From: Forficula auricularia
Lineage: Eukaryota > Arthropoda > Insecta > Dermaptera > Forficulidae
Reading direction: 5' to 3'
Assembly: GCA_024734495.1 (NCBI GenBank)
Contig: JALMQS010000089.1
Coordinates: forward strand, 748,370 to 812,369
Length of the DNA stretch: 64,000 nt
In this document: positions 43,920 to 54,168 of the stretch, piece after piece
Numbering within the stretch: position 1 is the stretch's first letter
Layout of the letters: every line of letters starts with the position of its first letter
The notes under the pieces: generated by a model
The model's database searches: none
Seen by the model: only the letters and a program-made list of their open reading frames with translations
What the model was told of the DNA's origin: nothing
Made by a program: the position numbers and the translations under genes

Positions 43920-45010
43920 ATTAACGGCTCTAACAATTTTTTTTAAAAATTAGTGTATTTATCAAGTGTCATGAGATATTAGTTGTGTCAAATTTTTAAT
44001 CCGATTGAATTAAAGGAAGGGGTTGTAAATTAGGAGTGTCGTAAAATAAATATTTTAATCGTTCATATCTCGTCTTCGGAAAGTCGCAGAGCCTTGAAAT
44101 TTGAAAGTTAAGCTATCTAGAAGCTACAAGAAGTATAACAAGATTTTGGCTAAAATAGAAAAACCGGAAGTTGATGTTTACGTACATAAGAATGTACCCC
44201 CCTGCGTTTCGCAACCATAAGTCTCAGAGATACGAAATTCGAAACTTAAGCTTGATATAGGCTAGAAGAAGTACATCAAGCTTTTGACCTTTCTACAGTG
44301 GCCAGCCCATTTTAAACGAGTTTTACTATTGTTATTATTATTGTTTTTCTTTAGCATTTTAATGTTAAATTTTATTTGTTTTTCCTTTTTTTGTTTTGTT
44401 TTTTGTTTGTAACATTTGATTATTGTTTTTTTCTTGTCGCATTGCACAGTTGTGGGGCGCTTTTGGCGCTCCCAACACTCTGGCCTCGGTTCTGGAGTCC
44501 TACTGGCGCCCATATATACTTTTCACTAATAGTCACAACATCTGGCGTAATTGTTTGGACGGCTGATGAGGGTTTTAACCTAATATGTAAACAAATCTGT
44601 ATTCCTTCTGTAAAGGGCTGTCCCCCTCTGCGTGGCGAAATAAACAATTCAGTCATTGATGGAAGTGGTCATTTACATGAAAGATTTTTCGTTTTTTTTT
44701 TTGATTTTCACAAAAACGGCTCTAACGATTTTTTTTTTAAATTAGTTCGACACTCCTACTTTATACCCCCTTCCTTTATTTCAATCCCATTAAAAATTTG
44801 ACAGAACTAATAACTCATGCCACTTGATAAATACAGTAATTAAAAAAAAATCGTTAGAGGCGTTTTTGAGAAAATATAAAAAAAAATCTTTCATGTAAAT
44901 GTCCACTTCCGGTTTTCCGATTCCAACCAAAAACTTGCTGTACTCCTTCTAGCCTATATCGAGCTTAAGTTTCGAATTTCGTAGCTCTGAGATTTATGGT
45001 TGCGAAACGC
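43920..45010. repeat. Large diverged fold-back repeat
   Basis: Left segments (ACGGCTCTAACAATTTTTTT, AAATTAGGAGTGTCGT, GAAATTCGAAACTTAAGCTT) recur inverted at 44717-44990 (ACGGCTCTAACGATTTTTTT, CGACACTCCTAC, AGCTTAAGTTTCGAATTTC). The centre (44450-44650) is GC-richer with GGCGCTTTTGGCGCTCCC. A 141-codon open frame across it (44376-44801) begins with hydrophobic low-complexity residues and matches nothing I know. I treat it as chance. Confidence 0.6.
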
Positions 45011-45261
45011 ACGGGGGTACATACATACATACGTTTTTACTTACGCTCCTTTTTGGCCTCTGGGGACCACAATATCCGGTTTTATGTCTCAAATCCAGTT
45101 TCCAACTATTTAGGGCATCGATTCCTTCCACCTAAAAGTTACAAAATGAAATTAACTTTTTTCATCTCTGAGATATAAGCTCTCAAAGAGTCAAGACCCA
45201 GACAGGGCATCGCAATACTTCCACATTATATTCTATGAATATAAATGTGAAAGTAAAAAAA

Positions 45262-45337
45262 ACAGTTATTACTAGGTAGGTTTCACAAATAAAATCTTAT
45301 TCTGCCTATTTATTTGTGAAACCTAACTAGTAATCTA
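45262..45337. repeat. Short hairpin with TAGGTAGGTTTCACAAA ends
   Basis: TTACTAGGTAGGTTTCACAA faces TTGTGAAACCTAACTAGTAA around ~30 bases. The termini are those of the compound palindrome at 38507-38985, so this is an internally deleted relative. Confidence 0.75.
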
Positions 45338-45339
45338 TC

Positions 45340-45652
45340 GTTAATTTTGTCCCTGAACAAAATATATTGCAAGTGACTAAAAATCGCTGGTTTATCTTCC
45401 TTTGTCACGTCGTCATTTCAAGTTTACTATATTTCTTCTTACTATTTGTAATTTTAAAAATAATAAATTAAACTTGATAAAAAAATTAATAATAATAAAT
45501 CTTAGGTAATATATATATAAATGTATAACAATATAACTGTCTGTGGTTGCAAACACTTGCAATTTTATTTTTTTATGTTATGTCTATCATTTAGCCTGAT
45601 TGTTTTGCGTTAGTCTATTATTTATTAACCACTGTGTGTGTGTGTCTTCCAG
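45340..45652. other. AT-rich DNA, putative intron
   Basis: No gene or repeat recognised. It ends in a TG-rich tract and the strong acceptor TGTGTCTTCCAG at 45641-45652. Confidence 0.4.
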
Positions 45653-45747
45653 TTGTTCGTCATCAGTTGCAGGGCGGCCCTGGAGCTTGATTACTCATCC
45701 TCACAGATATTATCACTCTTTGGGGATGACACGGAACGGCTCCAGGG
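45653..45747 (+). CDS. Candidate internal exon B (95 bp)
   Basis: It has a strong acceptor (GTGTGTGTCTTCCAG) and a consensus donor GTAAGT at 45748. The sequence is GC-richer than its surroundings. Two frames are fully open; the first gives ALELDYSSSQILSLFGDDTE within 31 codons. The phase left by exon A hits a stop here, so it may be an alternative exon, belong to a different transcript, or be spurious. No family recognised. Confidence 0.45.
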
Positions 45748-45764
45748 GTAAGTTTGCGTAGTTT

Positions 45765-45918
45765 TACTTTACCATAAATTTAGCAAAGTATTTCCAAACA
45801 CTTCTGATTAAAACAAAAAACAGCTAAAACTATTTGATAAAATAATTTAAACACATTCACGGCGTTAAAACCTAAAAAAATCTTTATTTAATAAACATCG
45901 AAAAAATTAGATAGGTAG
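45765..45918 (-). repeat. Degraded family D end
   Basis: TTTTACTTTACCATAAATTT and the phrase AATAAACATCGAAAAAATTA correspond to the D right end in reverse, strongly diverged. The element is cut by the LINE fragment at 45919. Confidence 0.5.
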
Positions 45919-46485
45919 ACGCTGTTATACTCCCAGTCAACTTCTTATACTGTATAAAGCTCAAATTCGTCCCTGTCTCGAATATGGCTCTCATCTGTGG
46001 ATGGGTGCCTCCAAGCATTCTCTTGCTACACTGGATGCAATTAAACTAATAGGAGACCCGGCTCTAACCAACTCACTCGACTCCCTGGCTCACCGAAGAA
46101 CCGTTTCTGCCCTTTCCCTGTACTACAGATACTATCATGGTATCTGTTCAGTCTAGCTGAATCCCCCTAAAGCCCTCTTTACGAGAAACACGCGGTTTTT
46201 GAACCCTCAGCACCCTTTCGCTGTCAAATTGAATAAAAATCGAACAAGCGCTTTCGCCAACTCTTTTATCCCTATGACCTCCAGAGACTGGAACTCGCTC
46301 CCTGCCACCATCTTTCCCTCGACTTATAACCTTCAGCTATTTAAGACCCGTATCCACAGATACCTTCGACCCCCGCCCAGCCCATAAAATTCTTTCTTCT
46401 TCTTTTCACGATGAAGGGGCCAACCCAGGGCTTTAGGGGTTGCACCTTTTTGGTGTAACTCCTTCTCCCATCATTTTCATAAAAA
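45919..46485 (+). pseudogene. CR1/jockey-type LINE 3' fragment with TSD
   Basis: The flanks share AAACATCGAAAAA plus AGATAGGTAG (left to 45918, right about 46486-46508), with one 2-base difference. The coding piece reads LYKAQIRPCLEYGSHLWMGA and later DWNSLPATIFPSTYNLQLFK. It is followed by the 3' UTR GATGAAGGGGCCAACCCAGG and ATAAAAAAAA. Frameshifts are present. It is the same subfamily as 32164-32781. Confidence 0.92.
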
Positions 46486-46512
46486 AAACATCGAAAAATA
46501 GATAGGTAGGTA

Positions 46513-46679
46513 CGAGGGGTGAACCGCGAGTTAATATCGTGTACACCTACTTCCACTTTCATTTCCAAGTAGAAGACAATAGATAAAGGGGCATTATCTA
46601 ATGAATTCCAAAATAATTCCACATAATTCCAAAGACTTGTACTCGTGTACACCTAATTCCAACCGCGGTTCACCCCTCG
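46513..46679. mobile_element. MITE family E, copy 2
   Basis: Ends CGAGGGGTGAACCGCG and complement are 167 bp apart. The flanking 8-mers GGTAGGTA and AGTAGGTA differ at one base. It inserted right beside the LINE TSD. The body has GTGTACACCTACTTCCACTT and TAATTCCAAAGAC. Confidence 0.88.
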
Positions 46680-46687
46680 AGTAGGTA

Positions 46688-46791
46688 TATCTGTTAAAGT
46701 TTATATTTTTATTATTGAATTTCTTGAAGGTTAAATTTTTATTAATATCACATAATAAATAAATTATAATTATTTATTGAACTCAACCAAC
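46688..46791. repeat. Left part of a repeat interrupted by two elements
   Basis: ATAAATTATAATTATTTATT and ACTCAACCAACAAATAATAC correspond to 48690-48740. The continuation after the fold-back (47061-47130) and after MITE E (47304-47340) matches 48741-48810. Thus 46688-47340 is one repeat copy split twice. Confidence 0.65.
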
Positions 46792-46803
46792 AAATAATAC
46801 AAT

Positions 46804-47060
46804 TATCCTTCCCTAATGTGTATTAATTCCAAAGTTCATAATGGGAATTAATGACAACTTTTTTGTATGATTTTTTCATTTTTCAACCAACGTTTCGTTG
46901 ACTTTGCCGACTTCTTCAGAGCTTCAAATAGTTATATCGAGATGTCTATGTGATGTAACTATTTGAGGTCCTGAAGAGGACGGCAAGGTCGACGAAACGT
47001 TGGTTGAAAAATACAAAAATCGCACAAAAAGTTGTCCTTAATTCCCATTATAAACTTTCG
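46804..47060. mobile_element. Fold-back element with motif and 12-bp TSD
   Basis: AAATAATACAAT flanks it at 46792-46803 and 47061-47072. The uninterrupted relative near 48721 has the site once. Arms of ~105 bp are inverted copies (TTTTTCAACCAACGTTTCGT, GGAATTAATGACAACTTTTT). Motifs: plus strand 46971-46998 (CTGAAGA, G, then GACGGCAAGGTCGAC, GAAACG) and minus strand 46893-46919 (CTGAAGA, A, GTCGG...CAAC, GAAACG). No protein is encoded. Confidence 0.87.
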
Positions 47061-47130
47061 AAATAATACAATGTAACTACTACGTTTCGATCAAGTTAAT
47101 TTGCGATTGTTCTCAATTATGAGAGCACCT

Positions 47131-47295
47131 CGAGGGGTGAACCGCGATTGGAATTAGGTGTACACGTCTTTGGAATTATGTGGAATTAGTTTGGAATTCA
47201 TTAGATAATGCCCCTTCATCTATTGTCTTCTACTTGGAAATGAAAGTGGAAGTGGAAGTAGGTGTACACGATATTAAGTCGCGGTTCACCCCTCG
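47131..47295. mobile_element. MITE family E, copy 3
   Basis: Ends CGAGGGGTGAACCGCG and complement are 165 bp apart, flanked by GAGCACCT (47123-47130) and GAGCACCC (47296-47303). It is inverted relative to copy 2. The repeat at 48765-48790 (TCTCGCACTCACTCCGATTT) gives the approximate empty site. Confidence 0.9.
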
Positions 47296-47340
47296 GAGCA
47301 CCCACTCCGATTTTAGGTTAACTGATTTGTCCACATTATA

Positions 47341-48055
47341 TAGTCTGTGAGTACAGTCCAGTCAAAATTTCAGGACATTAACGAGCCCAGTGCCGGATTG
47401 AGCATTTTATGTTTTGAAAACCTAAAAGTAAAAAGACATTGACTGAAGTTAATTTATAGAAATAAAGTTTTACATTATTTTTACGATCACAAGTTACATT
47501 GTTTTTGCATTCTTCGTCAAGAGAAAAACTTACAAAAAGTCCCTTTTATGAGTAATTAATAGATATTTGACAGAAAAATAAAAAACAATTTCAACTGATT
47601 TTATACTTTTATTCAAATGAGTATTTTGTATAGAAAAAAGAAAAATAATTTCTTTAAAATATTCTTGAAAAAATATTTTTCCACCTTAAGGAAGCTCTTT
47701 CCCAAATGCAAAAATTCTTCGAAACTTGGAATATAAGTCATTAAAAAGATAATAAACACTCTTTTAAAATTTGAAGACGATTTTACCACACCAAACATGA
47801 AATAATTGCAATTAAAAATGACATTTTGAAAGGGTGGGAAAATGATCATTATTTTATTTTTTTTTTCATTGGAGGACTTTCACCAGCTTGATGAAAAACT
47901 AATATTTATTAAAATAATATATTCGGAGTAACTTAAAAAAAAAAATTGAAATTATTTACCATGTGGTTTTGATAAAAAATAAAAAAAAAAAAACATATTT
48001 GGGCGATTATTTTTAGTGGAGTGGATTAGATCAATGGCTTGGAAACGATCCATCC
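47341..48055. other. AT-rich DNA, no gene
   Basis: No gene or bounded repeat recognised. Confidence 0.4.
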
Positions 48056-48311
48056 ATAAAGAGGACCCCAGAAGTTTAAAAATGCCAAAACTAACTGCCC
48101 AAAATGGAGGGGGGGTATAGGGTCAAAAAATGAAAATCTTGGCCATTTACCAAACTCAACCAAATTTTGTATACATAATCATTGGCCATTGGGACCCCAG
48201 AAGTATAAAAATGCAAAAACTAACTCCCCCTACATGATCATAAATAATTTTAGGGGCCAGGTTGTATGGTAAAGTCAAGTGGATGGCCACATCAGAACAC
48301 GTCATCTTATT
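48056..48311 (-). repeat. Family D element, copy 6, truncated
   Basis: Only the left part of D is present in reverse: two modules (CCAAATTTTGTATACATAAT), then CCCCCTACATGATCATAAAT and GATGGCCACATCAGAACACG. The conserved right half is missing. Confidence 0.82.
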
Positions 48312-48690
48312 TTCTATTTTGATAGAAAATTAAAATTTCATTTCTACGGAAATTATACTTTTATTTAAATGAGAATTTTATATACATAGATACGAAAAAA
48401 TACAATTTCGTTAAAATATCTGGGTTTTTTTCCACCCTTTGCAGTGACCTAACTAAGAGTCACCTGCACCTCCTCCCCCGCTAACACCTTGGACTCCACC
48501 TCCTTTCGAACCCCTATATTTTAAAATATTTATTTATTTTTGGATTTTTCTCGCTGCTCCCCAGGCCAACCCTTTGTGCTTTCCTCGCCTTCTCTGCGGG
48601 GGTGCTATTTACCCCTCTGAAAACGATTTAACATAACATTCTCATTCCCTTTCCAAATACATGATGATAAAGGGTTGAAATTTCGTTTAA
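48312..48690. other. Unassigned DNA with a C-rich block
   Basis: A C-rich block at 48465-48620 (CTCCTCCCCCGC, GCTCCCCAGGCCAACCC) has no open frame that I trust. Confidence 0.35.
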
Positions 48691-48815
48691 ATCATTATAA
48701 TTATTTATTTAACACAAACAACAAATAATATAATATAACTACAATGTTTCGATAGGCTTATTTTGCTATCGTTCTCGCACTCACTCCGATTTTATGCTAA
48801 CTTTTTATATTTATC
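48691..48815 (-). repeat. Single repeat unit with stem-GAAAC motif
   Basis: On the minus strand 48747-48776 reads GAGAAC, a stem GATAG/CTATC around 10 bases, then GAAACATTG. The downstream ATAAATAATTATAATGATTT is AT-rich. It is the unbroken form of the split copy at 46688-47340 and is a looser variant of the CTGANGA motif. Confidence 0.6.
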
Positions 48816-49191
48816 TACTCTTATTAAACGAGCAAAAATTGTTTGTTTATATATTTATATATTTGTATCTTAGTTCTATTTTGAAAACGGCTCTTTCGAT
48901 TTTGATGAAACCAACTCTATTAACAAGTTTTGTGGATGAGAAAACGATCTGGCTAGGTCTGGACCTCGACAAATTTAATCTTAATTGATCTTTTCTTAAT
49001 TAAAGTAATTATTTATAGATGAAAATCTCAATAAAAAAATTGTTTCTTTTTTTCAATTATCTTTTATTTATTAATTGGTTTTTTAATTTTAAAAACCCAC
49101 TAATAGGTTATAGCAAATATTAATATATTATATTAAAATTAGGAATTTTTTGTTTGGGGAGGAGAATGGAGAGAGGAAGGAAGATTAACCA

Positions 49192-49373
49192 ATCGACTTG
49201 ATTGGGGAATAATGGAATTAAATAATTATCGGAAAAGAGGTTTTTTTATCTAATTAGATTTTTCCTCTTATTAAAAACACGGACTAAATATGAATAAGGA
49301 CACTCGATGGTGGAGAAGCAATCTCCGAAATCGAAGCTAAAATACAAGGTATACATTAATTAATGTAAAATAA
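49192..49373 (+). repeat. Family F retro-type repeat, copy 3, 5' part
   Basis: CCAATCGACTTGATTGGGG to TACATTAATTAATGTAAAAT matches copies 1 and 2. The copy resumes at 50643 with TTGGTTTAATAAAATTTAT, so 49374-50642 is an insertion. Confidence 0.88.
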
Positions 49374-50642
49374 TCTATATATATAAAATCCTTAGTGTGT
49401 ATGTACGCGATCGACCCACGCCTAAACCACTGAACGTATCGAAACCATATTCACACCATATGTTTGCTTAGTGCTGGGGATGGTTTATCTAAATTTTGAG
49501 CCAAATCGGTTTGATTTTATTTTTTATTTTTATATTTAATTGATTGACAGATAAGATCTATAGAAATAGAGCCTCTAAAAGGGCCAAGCAAACAATACAT
49601 TATCCCTGCCCTGAAAGGTCAGGTCTTAAACAATGAAACCCCTCTTAACAAAAGAAAAAATTTCAGGTCAAAATTTCAGAAACTTTTTTTTAAGATAATA
49701 AAATCTATTTTGAATACAGACATAATTTGTAAATTTAATTTTATATATCTATATATATAAAATCCTTTGTGTGTATGAACGCTATCGACCCACGCCTAAA
49801 CCACTGAACGTATCGAAACCATATTCACACCATATATTTGCTTAGTGCTCGCGATGGTTTATCTAAATTTTGAGCCAAATCGGTTTGATTTTATTTTTTA
49901 TTTTTTTATTTAATTGATTGACAGATAAGATCTATAGAAATAGAGGGACAAGCAAACAATACATTATCCCTGCCCTGAAAGGTCAGGTCTTAAACAATAT
50001 TTATTTTTATTAAAAAAATTACATTTTAAACAAATTTAAACCACACAAATTTTTAATCCATGAATTTCATTGTTCTAAACATTAATTACTATTGAAGAGC
50101 CTTATACCGTATATTCGAACGGAGGAATGTATATTAAGTGTTTCCCTCCTAAATTCAAAAATAAATTAATAGCCCTAATGAAAATGTATTAAGATCATTG
50201 TCTAAATTTATAATTAACAAGCTGCGCCAGGCTCCCTCTGCACGCCCTCTGCACCTTGGCCCTCCGGGCAGGTCAATTTTTTGTTAAATATGCTCAAAAT
50301 AAATAATATCTACAATCTATAAAAAATATTTTTTATTTTGCTTTCGCAATGGGTTAAATTATTTCTTGGGGCCGATTTTTAATTAATCTAAAAAATTTAA
50401 TGATGGAAAAATATGAATTTTTATGTTAAATATTCTCAAAATAAATTTTTTGGGAGGGTGGGGGATCGGCCAAGTTAAAATAAAAATCAAAGATTTAGAA
50501 TGAAATTTGCCATAAATAGAGTTGAATAAAATTATATTGCAAACAAACTTTTGGCCGTCTCGAGACGCTGCCCGCCAGGGCCACCCGCCCGGAGGGCCAA
50601 GGTGCAGATGGGCGTGCCGGAGGCACGCACTGGCGCAGCTTG
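49374..50642 (+). mobile_element. Helitron with readable empty site
   Basis: The element begins TCTATATATATAAAATCC after A. It ends with the hairpin GCGTGCC-GGA-GGCACGC, ACTGGCGCAG and CTTG before T. Excising it restores AAAATAATTGG, exactly as in family F copies at 24536 and 24781. So it sits between A and T without a TSD, as Helitrons do. Inside, the first ~265 bp (GATCGACCCACGCCTAAACC and others) are repeated from 49748, again starting TCTATATATATAAAATCC. At 50219 an inverted 3' end (CAAGCTGCGCCAG) is embedded. There is no Rep/helicase ORF. Confidence 0.93.
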
Positions 50643-50700
50643 TTGGTTTAATAAAATTTATAAAAAAAAAAAAAAAAAAAAAAAAATTTTGTTTGTTTTT
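50643..50700 (+). repeat. Family F, copy 3, 3' part with A run
   Basis: TTGGTTTAATAAAATTTATA and a ~26-base A run complete the copy interrupted by the Helitron. Confidence 0.85.
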
Positions 50701-50712
50701 AATTAACAGATG

Positions 50713-50900
50713 GGGGGTCAGATAGGCTAGGCGGAGCGCATGACAGCGAGCTAACCAGGGGACCCGGGTTCGAATCCGACTCGAGGCATCCAGCTAAAAT
50801 CTGACCCCGGGGGTAGAGACAAATTAAAAAAAAATATAACTAGTATCGTAATTAGGCTTATGGCTGAAAAGGCCGAAAAGCCAAAAAAAAAAAAAAAAAA
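50713..50900 (+). mobile_element. tRNA-derived SINE (family 1), copy 2
   Basis: AATTAACAGATG (50701-50712) and AATTAACAGGTG (50901-50912) are the TSD, with one difference. The head contains a perfect pol III B box GGTTCGAATCC (50769-50779) in ACCCGGGTTCGAATCCGACT. The body ends GGCCGAAAAGCC before an 18-base A tail. The same family as 21627-21813. It depends on LINE machinery for mobility. Confidence 0.93.
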
Positions 50901-50912
50901 AATTAACAGGTG

Positions 50913-51140
50913 TCTAAATCATAACATTGCAGGTGTGTTTACAAATAAAGTGGTTGAAGTGGCTTTTTTTACATAACTTAGAAACAAATCTTATTTAATT
51001 TTATGTTTTTATTTCAGATCATATACGATTATTTATTTTATTATTATTTTCCTATTTATTTTTTTATAATGTTTATCAATATGAACGAATGTGGGCAAAT
51101 TGGTGTACGAGTAAACAAATATACACATAATATGTCGACC
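50913..51140. other. Unassigned AT-rich DNA
   Basis: No gene recognised. Confidence 0.35.
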
Positions 51141-51149
51141 ATGCAAAAA

Positions 51150-52146
51150 CTGGGTGCGGTGTGGGGTGATTGTGGGAGGTGCGGGAGGTGGGGTGCAGTT
51201 GTGGGGGATCCGGGGGTGGGAGGCACGCCCTCTACAGCTCGGACCTCCGGGCAGGTGGCCCTGGAGGGCTGCGTCTCGGCATGTGATTATTAGGTCTATA
51301 ATATATATTTGTAATATTTTGCCCCCACCCACTCATTTTGGCTATTGATTTTTACAGCATACATTTTATATAGTCTTAAAAACTAACATTACAAAATTTG
51401 ATCTATATCCGAGAGAGTATTAATTTTTTGCCCCCACTCACATTTTGGGAGGTTGAAATTATTTTTTAGATATTTGCAAATAAATAACTCTCAGTTTTCT
51501 AAAGAGTAAATGTACAAAAAAGCTAAAATATTCTATAATTTGCCCCCCTCCCCTTTCGCTCCCATACAGTCAATTTTGATAGTTGATTTTTACAGGAATA
51601 GTTTTTTAAAGTAATAAAGAATAACTCTACAAAATTTGATCAAGATAGGAGAGAGTTTTAATTTTTGCCCCCACTCACATTTTGGATAGTTCGGAGTCGA
51701 ATTTCAAAAAATCCTGAAATTACTTTTCAGATATTTGTATTTAGAATTTTATTAAGTAAAAATCAAGTAGATATCTTATCGTTCTTAATTGAAAATGCAT
51801 AATTAGTGTGAACACATTGCAAAGATATTTTGTCCCATTTGACCCCTTTAGGGGTCGAATTTCAAAAAATCCTGAAATTAGTTTTTAGATATTTTAATTT
51901 AGTATTTTATAAGTAAAAAGCAAGTAGATATTTTATCGTCCTTAAGAGATATCGCATAATCAGTGAAAACACACTTTGCCCCCTTTGACCCCTTAGGCGT
52001 CGAATTTCGAAAAATCCTTTCTTAGTGAGCCCCTCTGTCATAGATGTAATATTCTCTACAAATTTCATGTTTCTATGTCTAGTGGTTCTGGCTGTTTTGA
52101 TGATGAGTGAGTGAGTGAGTGTATCAGGCAAAGAATTTTATATAGT
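51150..52146 (-). mobile_element. Probable Helitron, minus strand, degraded
   Basis: On the minus strand the right end starts ACTATATAAAATTCTTTGCC, followed by GATACACTCACTCACTCATC and AGACATAGAAACATGAAATT, typical Helitron 5' style. The left part has the GC-rich GAGACGCAGCCCTCCAGGGC that resembles other 3' regions here. The terminal hairpin and CTRR end are not clear. Inside, GAATTTCAAAAAATCCTGAAAT and TTTTGCCCCCACTCACATTT each occur at least twice. Confidence 0.55.
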
Positions 52147-52190
52147 TATATTGTATTATTTGTTGGTTGTGTTCAGATAATAATTAAATA

Positions 52191-52490
52191 AAGAGGCGAC
52201 TGTGGGTCAGTGGTCAGAGTGTCGGGCCGCTGTCCTGAAGTAAGCTGGTTCGAGGCCGAGTCTCGGTAGATATTTGTAGTTGCCTCCTCTTGGAAAGCAA
52301 TGGCAAACTACCAAGAGTATAATTGCCTAGTCAACCTCTCCAAGCTAGAGTTTCTGAACCGGCGTTAAAAAATAGCTCCCGTATACCTGTGTAAAACAGC
52401 TAAACACACTCTCGCACAGGTATATGTGGAGAGGAGCCAAAACGTCAGGGAGACCTAATATGACACTTAAAATACCTAAGAAGAAGAAAA
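52191..52490 (+). mobile_element. tRNA-derived SINE (family 2), copy 2, uninterrupted
   Basis: The head GCGACTGTGGGTCAGTGGTC and the B box GGTTCGAGGCC (52249-52259) are followed by a body with GCAATGGCAAACTACCAAGA and a tail AGAAGAAGAAAATT. Flanks show a loose duplication (ATAATTAAATAAAGA and ATAATTAATTAAAAAGA). This copy provides the empty site for the mariner at 2763-3669. Confidence 0.87.
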
Positions 52491-53050
52491 TTATAATTAA
52501 TTAAAAAGAAATCATATCCTTAACATCTTAGATAATCGACCTTTTGAGATTTTGGAATTTTCGAAATCTTTTTGAAAATTTTAGTCTTAGAATCTGGAAA
52601 AAAAATATTTAGAGTGATTTGAACTTTTCGAATAACAACATTTTTTTGAATTGTAAAAAACTCAGATCCTTAAAACTTTTATATTAAATAAGGTCTTTTA
52701 ATGAAATTTGCATTCAGTTAACAGCAAAATTTTACTTTTTGATTTCTAGTAAACCTCAGTGAGATTTATTTATTACTTAATTTATAACTATATGTCGGAG
52801 GGATCTCGTCTCTATGGAAAGGCCATCTGCCTGTATAGCTAGATTGGATCTTGGGTTCGACTACAGATTTTTAGCTATTATAATTTTGGAGTCTATAACT
52901 TACTAACTCTATATATAGCAGTATTTTTCTAGCTGTAATTCCAAAATTATTAATTATTTTTATTTTTTTGTCAAGTTTTATTTTGAATTTTGAAGGCCCT
53001 CATAAAAATATGAGTTGCCTGAGCCTCGCATTTTCTCCGAAAGGCTCCTG
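52491..53050. other. Unassigned AT-rich DNA
   Basis: No gene recognised. Phrases such as GAAAATTTTAGTCTTAGAATCT recur at 54220-54250, so a diverged repeat flanks the mariner region. Confidence 0.4.
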
Positions 53051-53052
53051 GA

Positions 53053-53180
53053 CTCCGTAGTGGGTTTTAAAATAATAATTTAAATTTCCTAATTTTAATA
53101 AATTTTATTTGTCATGAATTATTAGTTGGTTTTAAAATTTAAAAAATCACATCAGCGTCGTGGCGCAAGCCGATTATAAT
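53053..53180 (+). repeat. 66-bp repeat unit plus flank
   Basis: GTGGGTTTTAAAATAATAAT through TTATTTGTCATGAATTATTA, followed by GTGGCGCAAGCCGATTATAA, matches the end of the array at 34010-34190. Confidence 0.85.
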
Positions 53181-53182
53181 AT

Positions 53183-54088
53183 TGGGTTAGGGAATAAGTT
53201 CGTTCGGTTTTTTTCAAAGAGCTTTCTTTAAACAAAAAATAATAATTATAACAATAAATTAATCAATTATGTATTCGCCGTTACTGTTTACAACCTCCTC
53301 CCACCTCTTGACCAATTTGTTGATGCCGTTCCGCCAAAAATCGCCCGGTCTGGTGTCGAAGAAGTTGTTGAGCCAGTTTTAGGAGTCATCTTCGCCGTCC
53401 GAAGGTAACACCCCTCATTTGATTCGACAAGGAGCTGAAAAGGTGATAATCTGTTGGCGGAAGGTCCGGAGAGTACGGTGGATGTTGAAGAACCTCCTAT
53501 TCGAGCTCTTGGAGTGCGGCTTTGACGACTTGTGCAACATGGGGTCTGGCGTTGTCGTGGAGCAAGATGACTGGGCCTTGTCGGTCAGGTCTTTTTCGCC
53601 AAATCCCACTGAGTGAAGATGATTGAGGATCGTCTTATGATCGCAGTTCATTTTTTCGGCCAATTCACGACTTGTTTGCCGATCATCTTCCTTCAAAAGT
53701 CCCTTGAGATGCTCCTCATCGAATTCTGCATGTCTTCGAGGTCAAAGTCGCCGTTTTTGAACTTCGCAAACCATTTCTGTGCTGCGCGCTCACCTATGAC
53801 ACCTTCTCCTTGGTTGCATATGTCACGAGCGGCTTCAGCTGCTTTTTGACCGCGATGAAAAGCGAAGAAAAGTAGGTGTCGAAAATGCTGATTTTTGCCA
53901 CCTGGCTATTCCATTTCTAAGCGGGAAATAGGAAAAACTAAAAATATTCAAAAAAACAAATTAACACAGTCCTGTAGAACAGAAAAGGCACTGTCTAATG
54001 AATATCAAACCCCTATGCTCAACAACAAACAAATCCTTTAAATAATCCTCTTTGAAAAAAAAACCGAACGAACTTATTCCCCAACTTA
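53183..54088 (-). mobile_element. Second mariner-type transposon, internally deleted
   Basis: Inverted ends share GGGAATAAGTTCGTTCGGTT (left 53189 on; right end reversed), flanked by TA on both sides. The very tips differ (TTGGGTTAG versus AGTTG). The related sequence at 34180-34200 (GCCGATTATAATAAG) is the empty target. It is a different subfamily from 2763-3669: the inverted repeats are unrelated. Confidence 0.9.
53300..53900 (-). pseudogene. Mariner transposase remnant, second subfamily
   Basis: Pieces of an N-terminal region (WFAKFKNGDFDLED) and the second helix-turn-helix (DDRQTSRELAEKMNCDHKTI, then LNHLHSVGFGEK) are followed, after a deletion and frameshift, by VILLHDNARPHVAQVV and HPPYSPDLPPTDYHLF in a different frame. 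As in the other copy, the segment with the first catalytic aspartate is missing. Several stops are present. Confidence 0.88.
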
Positions 54089-54132
54089 ATAAGTACAGAT
54101 AGATATTTATATTTGGTATATCTAGGTATAAG

Positions 54133-54168
54133 TTTTTTGCATCAAGCAGAGGACAACCTCATTGATTT
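54133..54168. repeat. Solo end of the 62520-62790 fold-back family
   Basis: GCATCAAGCAGAGGACAACC and TCATTGATTTAATAAAC match the outer end of the palindrome at 62520-62790. Confidence 0.6.

Noticed and set aside
44572..44646. CTGATGAGGG...GGCGAAATAAAC as a member of the motif class
   Set aside because: The two parts are ~65 bases apart with no convincing closing stem.
44376..44801. 141-codon open frame as a membrane protein gene
   Set aside because: The hydrophobic start comes from T-rich low-complexity DNA and the frame spans the centre and one arm of a fold-back. No splice or family support.
50760..50785. tRNA gene
   Set aside because: The B box is perfect, but the segment lies in a SINE head with a poly(A) tail and TSDs. 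The same applies at 21760, 3840 and 52250.
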